Shown one piece after another: positions 1 through 12,800 of a stretch of DNA of 64,000 nt. The stretch comes from Paratrimastix pyriformis (lineage: Eukaryota > Preaxostyla > Paratrimastigidae), in assembly GCA_027972325.1 (NCBI GenBank), contig JAPMOS010000038.1, positions 186,001-250,000 on the forward strand, in the 5' to 3' direction. The position numbers and the translations under genes are program-made. The notes below the pieces were generated by a model. The model was not told the DNA's origin. It saw only the letters and a program-made list of their open reading frames with translations, and searched no databases. Every line of letters begins with the position of its first letter. Positions within the stretch are counted from its first letter, which is position 1.

Positions 1-2123
<2,123 letters not shown>

Positions 2124-3292
2124 TGGGGAGGGTCGTGCTGAACCGTCCTGCTAGCCGGTGATCGGGTCAAGGGAAGGACTTTTGTGTGGCTTCAACCCAC
2201 GCATGGGTCCACTCCCCCACGCCCATCCACCCGCTAGAGATGTGCCGGCGGTTCCCCCTTCCTCCCCCTTTTCGCGTTTATGCGCGTCCCTTTGGTGGGA
2301 TGCTGCACCACCTCTGTTCATTCTGGGCTCCCTTCCCCCTGGGCGGGACTGGTAATCGCGCTCCCCTCGTGTGTTGTGAAGGCATCGCCTGAAATCGTGA
2401 CCTTGTCGTCGCGAAGGCCCTGCCCGATTTTCACTTGTGGTTGTCGCTTTTGCCGGATTCCGCCTGTCGTATACTCCGCTCGGAGATCCAAAAGAGAGAG
2501 AATAATTCTCTTTCCCCTCTCCTCATGAACGTTCACGCTGTGAGTGGAACGGAGCTGCTTTGAGCATCCTGTCCATCACCCCCACGTCCTCCTCAAGACA
2601 TCAGCGTCCGTGCACGGTGGTTCTTTCGAAAACGCACACATTGAGAAATATGACCGGACATACCAGCGATTCGACAAGAGAAGAGAGAGAGAGTCCCAGA
2701 TCAGAGCAGATGCAGCTCTGATTGAGAGGAGTGAGAAAGGTCAGGATCGAATTATATATAATAATGGGCTATTGACACTCAAAAGGAGCGGGGGTTGGGG
2801 CCTTCGGAGCAGCCTTTGTCCGAGCCTGATCCCTCGTAATTGACGTGGGCTTCAGGTTTTTCTGGTGAGGAGAGAAATTTGGTATTCTGCATGCGAACTG
2901 ATGCGGACCTCTTGGCGCCGTTTGGCCTGATTCGTCCGCTTCCGCTGATGCGGATGGAACGACTTGACAGAAAGTCCGTTGACCCGTGGCATTGAGAGGT
3001 TTTAACTTGTCGAGAGGACCTTGAAATTTCCCGCACTTTTTTCGTTTGTGTGGATTCCTCCTCCCTCTTTCAAAGAAATGGAATCGGCTGGTTGGAGTAG
3101 TATCTCTTCGCTTTTGTCACATCACCTCACCTCCCACAAAATAGGCCAAGAAAAATTCCGTCCAGAGTGATGTGATGCCCAATCTTGTGGCGGAATCGTC
3201 CAAACAATCTGACAGCGGCTGCTTCGCTTTCTCACGCTCGGTCGAATCGGGTGTCAAGTAGCAAATAAAACAACGTGATCAAAGCGCCCATC
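2124..3292. other. 3' UTR and intergenic stretch without recognisable gene
   Basis: No reading frame here resembles a known protein. A SECIS element is expected in the first few hundred bases. A weak candidate fold lies at about 2150-2250: a TGAT quartet at 2158, a GA about 80 bases later, a short helix CGGGT/ACCCG and an apical loop containing AA. It is longer and less regular than textbook SECIS elements, so I do not call it. Confidence 0.4.
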
Positions 3293-3812
3293 ATCGCACC
3301 GGCTTTTGGTCGCCTCCGACCAGCCGGTTCGAGACACGCAGGCATTGTTTAAACAGCCAGGAGACAACCGACTGCACTTGACTTAAACTCTCGATGCCCC
3401 GCGAAAAACTGCCAAACTATCATCCTCCCAAGAGGCGGGCCCACCACCGTGGGGCCCGGGTCCGGGCGAAGAATGAGCAAGCCAATAAGAAATCGGGTGA
3501 GGTCTGTCGTTCGTGTCTTCTCAACCTGTACGACCCGTACTTCAGAAATTCCTCAAGCCGACCAAGATCACGGAAGACAACGCTCCTCCGGCTCTTCACA
3601 CCCGCAACCGCACAACCGCAAAGTAGCTGTGAGATGTCGTCAACCGAGATGCACGAGCAGAGAATAACTTGAAAAACACCCCTCCAATTCCTATCCCACG
3701 CGTGCATGATGATGGAGCGGACACGGCTTTTCGGGAACAAGAAAAACGAAGAAGAAACTACTTCTGCGTTGTTCACTTGGCGGCAGCAGCCTTCTTGTCC
3801 TCCTTCTCGATG
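3293..3812 (-). pseudogene. Duplicated 3' end and downstream flank of glutamyl-tRNA synthetase
   Basis: This stretch repeats 9345-9883 almost exactly at both ends. It contains the downstream flank plus the last codons ([12 protein letters not shown] and stop, about 3773-3812) of the synthetase that ends at 9844. The copy is cut at 3813, where retrotransposon sequence begins. The middle of the two copies (about 3580-3660 versus 9600-9735) is unrelated, so one copy has suffered a replacement or insertion. Only a gene fragment; no function expected. Confidence 0.85.
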
Positions 3813-5140
3813 TCCTCAGCTGCAGTCGAGGCGGACCTGGGGCTGATGCCAGTCGCGGCCCTGCGGGCCCAGGAGACCATGATCGAGTGGGGCCGCATCA
3901 AGCTGCTGCCGAAAGGCCGCCTCGTCCGGGAGCTGGTGGAACTGGGCGAGAAGCTCCCGCGGGTGCGGGGGGGGGGGCACCAATGCATCGGCGAATGGAC
4001 TGGCGCGGCTGAGGCGGTCCTGAAGGACTATGGCCTGGGCAGAGGCGAGCGTCCCGACGACGAGGCCATCCGGACCACCGGCATCGCTGCCTGGAAGGAC
4101 CTGGTCCGGAAGAAGGTGCGCGCACACGTGGAGGCCCAGTGGCGCGCCAAAATGGAAGACACCCGCTCGCGCCCGAGGCTGGCACTCCTGCGGCAGGTCA
4201 AGCAGGACTTTGGCCACAGCGAGGCCTACCTGGACGACATGTGCCCGGCGGGGCGCCGCATTGCGGCCCAGCTGCGCGCAGGAATGTACCTCGACGGTGA
4301 GTTCCTCCGCACCTGGAAGTCCAGACCTGCTGAGGCGAAGCGCGGTGGGGCCTGTATCTGCTGCAGCGACGCGGGGCCCCTCGAGGACGCCCAGCACATC
4401 ATCCAGCAATGCCCGGCGTACGAGGGCCTGCGGAAGAATGCTTGGGACCGCATCCATGCCATCTTGGGGGCCCCCGACTGGGCCCGACTGGAGGCCCTGG
4501 GCGGCGACAGGTGGCAGATCATGATCGGGAGGCCGGCTGCGGGATGGGGCCGCCTGACCAAGGAGGCCGTCATCGCGGGGACTTCCTGGCCCAGGTCCAC
4601 GCGCTTCGCCTCCAGCTGCTCCGAGAGAGGGGGGCCGAGCCGCCGCGGGTGGCCGGAGAGCGCGCGCCCCGGCGCCAGGCAACCTCATGGCCGAGCCGAA
4701 GACGGCTGCCTGCTGTGCCCATCCAGCAGACTAGCGGCCACCACAACGAGGCCTCCACTACATAACAATGGACTGAACCCCTCTCCCTTGCGGGTGGACG
4801 ACGGCGGCCTCAGGCTTGCCGGGTGGGCTCGTCCACGAAACCTGCAGGGAGGGGGGAGAGGTCTTAGGTCGTCGCTCTTTCCAGTCCCCTTCTCCTCTTG
4901 TCTTGCTCCCGTGACGCCTAGGTTGAGGCATACGCCGACCTTGCGGGATGACGTTGGCCGGGACTTTGGCTCAGCTGGACCCCCGGCCGTGTGTGTGTGA
5001 TCACTCCGGAGATGCCTGGAGTGAGGGATGGTTGGAATGGGTGGGTGGGGGGTGGGATAAAAACCTTTTGAGATTCTCCTCTTGTAATTTTCAGTTAGCC
5101 TCCCACGAGGCTGCACTAACACGAGAAAGAAAGATAGGAT
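3813..5140 (+). mobile_element. 5'-truncated non-LTR retrotransposon (copy 1)
   Basis: The frame from 3813 encodes the region downstream of the reverse-transcriptase core of non-LTR elements. Visible parts are a basic helical stretch (MIEWGRIKLLPKGRLVREL) and a zinc-finger-like module with CICC, then H and C in HIIQQCPAY around 4358-4420. The frame is broken near 4575: the C-terminal part continues in another frame (FLAQVHALRLQLLRERG) to a stop at about 4763. The 3' UTR ends with a hairpin (AGCCTC-CCAC-GAGGCT, 5097-5112) and a short GAAA-type tail. The 5' part with the polymerase domain is missing, as is common for such insertions. Further 3' ends lie at 37500-37965 and 37985-38440. Confidence 0.8.
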
Positions 5141-5163
5141 GATGTCGCGCACAGGGGGTTATG

Positions 5164-6036
5164 TACGTTATCACGGGGGTGGTCACGGGTTCAAAAAGCG
5201 GCCGAGAAGTTTGAAACATACCGCGCAAGGTTTATCTCCCGCCCGGGACCCCCGGGCCTTTCCCTGACCCCAGGAGTCGCCTGGGCCTGGGGGCCTGCTG
5301 TGGCGAATGGTCCGTTGGCGCAATGCGGGTTCACGGCGGAGGCCCGACGATGGGTGGCATGTCCGGCACAGCCTCGGCGGCCCCATGTCGCAAGGGTTCC
5401 CCCGGTTGCATTCGATGCTCCTCCCGAAAAGAAACCCCCCGAAGGGTCGAAAAAGAGTCTCACCGCTTGCGAACCATGTTTGATGGAGAAAATGATCGAC
5501 TGATGTCAAAATCCGATGCTGGTCTCAAATCGGAATTCTCTATTCACCAACACCATACATGCATACCCTTCACAGAAAAACAGCATTCAAACTGATTCCT
5601 CGCCCGTGCGACATGCCCGAACTGACCACCATCCGGTGAACATGCGAGAAAACCATCCAGCTCGATGAAACAGACTTAGCCAGGATTGTGTGTCATTTCT
5701 AAAGTATCTGTAACGGGCTCGTGGCCAAAATGAGCGAGATGATCCATGAGGCTACTCGGCACCAGATCAGCGTTTTTAACCAAAATTTCATTGATAAGTT
5801 GTTTTAAAAGAGCCTTGCAAAGGGTGGAATCGATGCCAGAAGGTTGGTTGTCAACTCGATGAACGCACAGCATTCTTGATGCTCCCCAGAGAGAACGGCT
5901 CGAACGAATCGCCCAATTCCTCACCAGCGGAAGAAGAGCATCCCATCTTGATTTTTGGTGGTTGTAGTGGTGAGCTTCGGTGGCAGTGGCAAAGTCAGCC
6001 GCAAAAACAGCTCGTGACCACCCCCGTGATAACGTA
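5164..6036. mobile_element. Non-autonomous inverted-repeat DNA element (MITE-like), 873 bp
   Basis: The ends are perfect 24-bp inverted repeats: 5164-5187 and 6013-6036, each including a terminal TA that could be the target duplication. The interior has no convincing coding capacity. Its right end shares the TA at 6035-6036 with the left end of the next transposon. The terminal sequences of the two elements are similar (both carry a GGGGGTG core), so this element may be mobilised by a related transposase. Confidence 0.85.
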
Positions 6037-8114
6037 TAACGTGGGGGTGAAAAACCCGGAAACGGGCGGCAAAGCCGGAAAGCGGAGAATTCAAATTTTC
6101 AAATTTTTTCTTCGATATCCCTCATATTTACAGTGCATTCAGACGCAAACGAGTTGCAGTTTGAGGGGGAGCGAAGAGCAAAAAAAAAACGAGAAGGGTC
6201 GACTTGAATTATTTTTCAGCAGGGGTGGCCTCCTTGACCCCGGGAACGTCGGCGGGGGGACCAGGAGTGACTGGCGCTGACCGCGCTTGTCCGGCCCGCT
6301 TGCGGGGTGCGCGACGCCCGGCAGGAGTGGCCTCTGGGGTGGCGGGAGTGGCCTTCGGCGTGGCGGGAGTGGCCTCTGGGGCCGGAGGGACACGAGCCGG
6401 CATGGCAGCCAGCTTCTCCATCTCGTCCCACGACTCCTCGGAAGTGTCGTCATCCAGCACGATCCGCCTGACCTTGTTTTGTGGGGGAACAATCGTGTTC
6501 ATGATGGGCCTCGGGTGAGTCGGACGGGTGACCCGGGGAGCGGGAATGACGCATTCGTGGGTCGTGGCCGCGTCGACGTCGAAGGGGCAGAGGCCGCACT
6601 GGGACCACCCCCTCCGGACCATAACGGGCGTGGCAGTGCCTCCGAGTGCATCGAAGGCGGCCTCCAGCACCTGATGGAAGCGAGCCGGGCCATGGGCGAG
6701 TGGTTGGACGGTTGCACATGCAGGAGCAGGGCACAGACAATGACCCGGGTCTCTGCATTCTTGTGGTTTTTCACCATCTCCTCTTCGATCACTTCGTAGC
6801 GGCGGTAGAACAAGCTCTTAAAGTCTGGAAGAACGTGAGCATACACTGCATTCGATTGGGGGTGGCCGACCTCGATTCACCGTCCGATCGAGGGGCTGCA
6901 AGAACGCGGTGCTGTTGGGCAGAAGGAAGAGGATGACCACGTGCTCGCTTTCCAGAAGGGGAGTCAGTCTCTCGACCGCCTCGGTGTGGGCCGCGTAGTT
7001 GTCCATGAGGAGGACGGCAGTCGCGTTGGCGTCGATGCCAAGCGTGGCCCGAACCTCTTTGACGTGGGGGATGAAGACCTTCGTGAGGTATTCCGCGAAC
7101 AGGACGCTGTTGATCCACCCCGACTCGGAGCTGCCCAGGAAGGCGCCCTGGGCCGCTTTAGGGAGTGCGGGCTCCTTCTGAAGATTGGTGAGGATGAGAG
7201 CCGGGGGGACCTTCTCTCCCGCGGCACTGCAGCCGAGGATCAAGGTGCAGTGGTGGAGCTACCGGGGGAGCCGAAGGATGGGGTCGAGGACCGGTGACGT
7301 CCAGACCTTTGGGGGTCGAGTCGCGGACGGTTTCGTCCCTCCGATGGTCACGGCAACCTTCTCATCGCCGGCCGTGCCCGGTTGAAGTGAAGTCTCGTCG
7401 ACGTTGAACAGTAGCTCCGGAGCGGCGGCGCTCTCGATGGTGGCCCTGTTCGTGTTCATCCATTCCTGGACCGCGGAGAAGGGCAGGCGGTGGCTCTGCC
7501 TGGAGATCGGACAAGGGACGTCAGGAGACAGGACGAGCCGACCTTTTCCACGTATCTGGGCTTCTGGAAGACGACCTCGCACTTGGCCGCAACGGCCTTG
7601 ACGGTGCGTTTGGCGAGGGCCGGGACTCGGGATACGTCCCCGTTAGGGCCCGTCAGCACCTCGGCGAGGATCTGGGGGACGTTGATTATGGTTGGCAACG
7701 TGAGGCAGACCATGTCCTTGAAGTGCTTCTTGGTGATGCACTTTCCTGTGGTGGTGGGGGTCAGGGCGACGCGAGGGGGCGCAAAAGGGTCAAACCTGCC
7801 TGTTTTCCGCTTCCACCTTGTCGTGCAAGCGTGCGCACATTTCGGGAGTCACCAGAGGTTGCCTTCCGTTCACCCCTTCCTCGCGGCCGTTCGCCCTGGC
7901 GTCCAGAGCTCTGTAAACGGCCTGGGGGGTTTTTCGGACAAGAGATTCCGCATCTGGGACGGAACACTTCCCGTCCTTTACGAGCTTGACTGCACGCGAA
8001 ATTGGCTTAAGCTGACGGTACTCAGCAGTGAGAAGAAGCTTGCTTGGGCTGGGAGGCGGTTCTTCCATGTCCGGGTTTTTAACCCGTTTCCGGGTTTTTC
8101 ACCCCCACGTTATA
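6035..8114 (-). mobile_element. Pogo/Tigger-type DNA transposon with 30-bp terminal inverted repeats
   Basis: Perfect 30-bp inverted repeats lie at 6037-6066 and 8083-8112, flanked by TA on both sides (6035-6036 and 8113-8114), as expected for Tc1/mariner/pogo insertions. The element is 2,076 bp and encodes one transposase on the minus strand. Identical termini and an open spliced reading frame suggest a recent, possibly autonomous copy. Confidence 0.92.
6209..8068 (-). CDS. Pogo/Tigger-like DDE (DDD) transposase, six exons
   Basis: Exons in gene order: 7796-8068, 7543-7740, 7307-7495, 6871-7258, 6739-6824, 6209-6670; phases close to a 531-residue protein. The N-terminal exon looks like a helix-turn-helix/CENP-B-type DNA-binding region. 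The catalytic domain (DDE_1 type) has the first Asp in LLFNVDETSL (exon 3), the second in LLMDNYAAH and the third in FLQPLDR (exon 4), with the usual short D2-D3 spacing. The C-terminal exon carries a Pro/Ala/Thr-rich tail of degenerate repeats. The introns (48-68 bp) use the same GTCTG/GTCGG...AG signals as host genes. Without splicing the gene looks frameshifted. The joins between exons 1, 2 and 3 use AG acceptors just after a nearer AG, so those two boundaries are less certain. Confidence 0.82.
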
Positions 8115-8690
8115 ACCCCCTTTTCTTGTGCCCTCCCCGCGAACCGGGGGGAAGGGGATAACGAATCAACACGAAAAGAACAAAAGAACGGAAAAACAAA
8201 AGGATAAGGTCACTAACCGCAAGGGGCCCTCCTGGCCTGCGCCGGTGGGTCAGCCAGGAAGCTGGCCACGGGAACAGGCAACGAGTCGAGCGTGGTGGAA
8301 GGATGGTTGCAGGTAGTGACCGAAACCCAGGAGGCGTGCATCTCGTGGTTGCCCGCCCAGAGGCAGGCACCCAGGCAGGCCAGGAAGAACTGGCGGGGCC
8401 ACTTGAGGTGGGCGTTCTTGTAGGCCTTGTCGATGACGTCCATGAGCTCCTTGGCACGGGGCGCGAGCTGTCCTGTCGAGGTGAGCGAGAAGGGGAAGAA
8501 GAGCGGGTCCCGCCTGATGTCGCGCAGGCTGGGGTTGTAGCGTCAATCGCCGGCAAAACCAAGACTAAGACGAGGAGACGAGGATAACGAGCTCTGTATT
8601 GGCGGACGAAGGACCGTACCTTATATAGGGCATCGGGGATTAACGGGCCGAAGGTCGGGCCGAAGGCTGTCACGGAGATGTCACGGGGAT
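8115..8690 (-). other. Unidentified coding fragments, probably mobile-element debris
   Basis: The minus strand holds a compact stretch (about 8213-8520) reading AKELMDVIDKAYKNAHLKW followed by a Trp- and Cys-rich segment, ending in a stop near 8213. A second frame at about 8520-8673 is hydrophobic. I do not recognise either. They lie between a DNA transposon and a retropepsin fragment, so transposon origin is the simplest reading. Confidence 0.35.
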
Positions 8691-8691
8691 G

Positions 8692-9069
8692 TCAAGGCGA
8701 TAGCCGCAACACTGGTTTCTTTCCACTTGGAGGCTTAGTAGGGAACCTTGTCGGGTTGACGAGGGAGATGTGACACCGAGAAAGGGCATCGAGCCCCAGG
8801 CGGCTCATTGGGGGACCAGGGGACTCGTCGACAGGGGTCACGACGTAGAACTTCACGGTTCTGGTGATGGCCTTTTCTTTTCCTCCCGGGATCTCGACAG
8901 CGATGTTGGCGAAGTAGTCAGGGGAGAACACGTTGCCGTCCGGGGTGGCGACGGAGATGCGCTTGGACGGGGGCACAGGCTCACAAGGGACGTCGAGTTC
9001 TTCGAGGATTTCGCGCGAGCAGGTGCTAATTGAGGCGCCAGTGTCGATGATCGGGGCGATGTCTCCCAT
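8692..9069 (-). pseudogene. Retropepsin-like aspartic protease fragment of a retrotransposon
   Basis: The 125-residue frame starts MGDIAPIIDTGASIS, with the catalytic D-T-G motif and the following Ser of retroviral-type proteases, and later has SRLGLDAL, resembling the conserved flap-side ILGLD motif. Upstream sequence (9070-9330) stays open in places but is Pro/Arg-rich and not recognisable. No reverse transcriptase or LTRs are visible. A 21-bp sequence at its 3' edge (8692-8712) recurs at 9306-9326, bracketing the fragment. Gag-pol remnant; a domesticated protease is possible but not supported. Confidence 0.65.
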
Positions 9070-9843
9070 CGGCCGCCCTCAAGCAGGGCCCGAAGCTCTG
9101 CCCGGGGGCGGTGGTCGTATCCTTCGGCGTCCGAGAGGGCGCTGGAGAAGCCGAACCGGGATGGTGGGACGCCTGCGGTGGTGCGCGCAGAGTGACGGGT
9201 CGAGGACTTCGTGTCGGAGTTGTCGAGGGGCACTGAACACGCTGGGGGCTGGGGTTTCGAGTCGGGGACGCGGGGGCTGCTGGAAGAGAACGTGGGGCAC
9301 TGGGCTGTCAAGGCGATAGCCGCAACAGGTCGTCCCAAATGACATCGCACCGGTTTTTTGGTCGCCTCCGACCAGCCGGTTCGAGACACGCAGGCATTGT
9401 TTAAACAGCCAGGAGACAACCGACTGCACTTGACTTAAACTCTCGATGCCCACCATCCTCAAGAGGCGGGCCCACCACCGTGGGGCCCGGGTCCGGGCGA
9501 AGAATGAGCAAGCCAATAAGAAATCGGGTGAGGTCTGTCGTTCGTGTCTTCTCAACCTGTACGACCCGTACTTCAGAAATTCCTCAAGCCGACAAAGATC
9601 ACGGAAGACAACGCCAGCTACCGGCGCCCCTCAAACCCCGACGCCACGGCCCCAACCCAGTCCGTAGCCCCCTCCCTGCCGCCCTCGCCCGCCCTCGCCC
9701 TGGTCGGGGGGCGGGGGTCTGAGCGGTTCCAGAGAATAACTTGAAAACACCCCTCCAATTCCTATCCCACGCGTGCATGATGATGGAGCGGACACGGCTT
9801 TTCGGGAACAAGAAAAACGAAGAAGAAACTACTTCTGCGTTGT

Positions 9844-12800
9844 TCACTTGGCGGCAGCAGCCTTCTTGTCCTCCTTCTCGATGTGACCATCGGGAATGTA
9901 GTGCAGCACCAAGGGGCGCTGCTCGCGGGTGTAGGCCCGGTCGCAGAAGTAGAAGCCCTTCCGTTCCAGCTGGATGATATCGCCCTTCTTCAGGCTGCGC
10001 AGGCTGGGGTCGCCCAGCAGCTCAACCTCCTCCTTGGAGTGGTGGTTGACAAAGTCCTCGAACTTCTCGTCCTCCTCGATCTTGTCCTTGGTGATCAGGT
10101 GCCCGAAGGTGACGGCCTTGACGGGCAGAAGGTCCTCGGCCTCGGCCAACCAGGTCAACTTGAGCTGGGTGTCCTTGGGGTTACCCTGAAAGAGGGAGCA
10201 GAGACGGACGGAGATCATGAGAGGCGAGAATGTCAAAAAACAAAGCAAGCAAGCACAACACGTCAATGACAAAAGAGGGGAGCCTCAGTTCTGGTGCCAA
10301 ACGTTCAGCGCGCCGTCCCGGGTTGGGAGGTGTCTCACGGTTCAGGAGAGTAAACGTCAGTGGAAGTGACGAATCATCACCAGCTCCACACGATCGCACG
10401 CAACACAGACATCAACGGCAGGGGGCAGGGGGGGGGGGAGGCAGACCTCCAGGTGGAGATGCCCGCGCATGCGCACGACGGCCTCGCCCTCCCGGACCAC
10501 CTCGTCCACGACGCAGTTGCCCCAGTTCATCAGGGTGATCTCGGTGCCGGCCTGGCACAGGGCCGCGTCCTCCTGCTCGAGCAGAATCCGCCGGGCATAC
10601 CGAACCACCTTGTTGCCCACGGTCGGGTTCTTGCGGTGCTTGGGCACGGTGCGGTACTCGGCCTCGGCGGGCCCGTCGGCGATCTCCATCGGCACGGCGG
10701 CGGCCTTGGTCAGGGCGGTGTACCGGGGGGCCACGGGGTCGATGACCTTCTTGTTGATCGACCAGAGCTTGTCCCAGGTCTGCAGGTTGATGGCCTTGGA
10801 GGCGCCCTGCTCGAAGATGAACAGCCGCAGGGCCTCAATGGTCAGGCCGCGGCGGGCCATACCTGGGGGATGGAGACAGGTGGATGTGAGCGCACGGTGG
10901 AAGCAGAGACAGAAAACTGGCAGAGAGGTGGGGGTGGGAGCCTCAGTTCTGGTGCCAAACGTTCAGCGCGCCGTCCCGGATTGGGAGGTGTCTCACGGTT
11001 AAGGAGAGTACGTCAGTGGAAGTGACGAATCATCACCAGCTCCGAAAAACAAATTCACAAAAGAAAAAACAGGAGGAGCATGATCGGGGGGGTGACGGAC
11101 CGCGAATGGTGGGGAAGCGGGGATCGTCCCAGCCCTCGACGAGGCCCTGGTCGACGAACCACTTCAAGCGGCGCTTGGACATGACCGACTTGACAAAGTT
11201 CAGCCGGCTGGGGCAGTGGGAATGGAGGGTGCAAACGATCGATGAGCCACAGAGCCAAAGGAAAGTGGGGCACAAAGGAAACGCGCAATCAAGGAGGTTG
11301 AGGTTTCAGATTCGAACGAGAAACATCAAGAAGGGTCAGCCTCTTCCTATCATAATATAAATTATGTTTTGTTTGAGTTCGAGCTCATCATATCGATTCG
11401 CGCCAGTTCACCATCCCCCCACCACGAGAGGCGGGTCACGTACATACATTTATCACCCCCAGACCTGAAGTCATAGATGCACACCCGCCGCAGGCCCAGG
11501 GCGTCCTGCACCCAGTGGTACTGCTCATTGCGGTCGTGGTACTCGGTGGTGCGCAGGGCATGGGTGACGCCCTCGATCGAGTCGATGATGGGGCAGGCAA
11601 AGTCGTAGCTGGGGTACACCTTGTACTTGGTCTTGGTGATCGGGTGCGGGATCAGGGACACCCGGTACATGACGGGGTCCCGCAGGGCCTTGTTGGTGGC
11701 CTGCATGTCAATCTTGGCGCGGACGCAGTATTTCTGGCCCTGGGGGGATGCAGACAACGAGAAAAAATGGGGATGAGAAAAAGAAGGGGAGGGACGAGAG
11801 CGAAGGAGTCAATGACAAAAGAGGGGAGCCTCAGTTCTGGTGCCAAACGTTCAGCGCGCCGTCCCGGGTTGGGAGGTCTCACGGTTCAGGAGAGTAAACG
11901 TCAGTGGAAGTGACGAATCATCACCAGCTCCACCCATCGCACGCACGCAACACAGACATCGAGACAGGCGGGCGAGCGCAACAGACCTCCTCGGAGCCCT
12001 CCTGCATCATGGCCCAGAGGCGCATGTTGGTCTCGACGTCCTGGTTGCGGCAGCGGGACTCAATCCCGGCGCCGCGCTCCTCCTGCATCTGGGCCTGGGG
12101 GGTGTTGTCGACGTAACCCTTGCCTGCCCGGAGCAGCTGCTCGCAGTAGCGCAGGAAGACGTCGAAGTAGTCCGAGGTGTGGGTCACGATCGACGGGACG
12201 ATGCGCAGGGTCTGCATGTCCTCCCAGATGGCCTGGTGGAACTCGGCCTGGGTGTATGACCGGGGGGGTGGGGGAGACCAGAGAAGTGCAAGTGAGTGAG
12301 AAAACTCGGAAGAGGAAACGCAAAAGAGAGCCGGAAGCAAAAAAACAAGGAGGTTGAGGTTTCAGATTCGAACAAGAAACATCAAGAAGGGTCAGCCTCT
12401 TCCTATCATAATATAAATTATGTTTGTTTGAGTTCGAGCTCATCATAATGATCGGGGGGTTTGTGAATTTGAGTGGGCCAACAATCGGAATGCAGCGCCA
12501 GACAGAACAGACGTTCTCCTTCGCGGGGTTGGTATCATCGAACCGCATAATCATGCGGCCCTTGTACCGGGTGGCGTAGAACTGGTTCAGGAAGGCGGCC
12601 TTGAAGTGCCCAATGTGGAGATAACCCGAGGGTTCCGGAGGGAAGCGGGTGCACACCCAGCCCTCCTCTGCTCCGGGCAGGTCGATATCGAACTGGCCCA
12701 TCTTGGCCGGATCGAAGGCCAGATCGGGGGAGATGGGAATCAGGGGGATCTCACGGCCCAGGGGCGTCACAATTGGGGGCCGGGGCATCTTGGGGGCGGC

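Noticed and set aside
2124-2560. A confident SECIS element
   Set aside because: Several TGA...AA...GA arrangements can be drawn, but none has the regular helix lengths of known elements; a covariance search is needed.
3394-3672. Small basic protein duplicated at 3394 and 9446 (Arg/Lys-rich with a CRSC motif)
   Set aside because: Lies in the duplicated downstream flank of GluRS; the shared part is interrupted differently in the two copies and there is no homology to a known small protein.
6209-8068. Frameshifted, dead transposase
   Set aside because: The apparent frame changes coincide with GT...AG pairs of normal intron length and all phases close after splicing.
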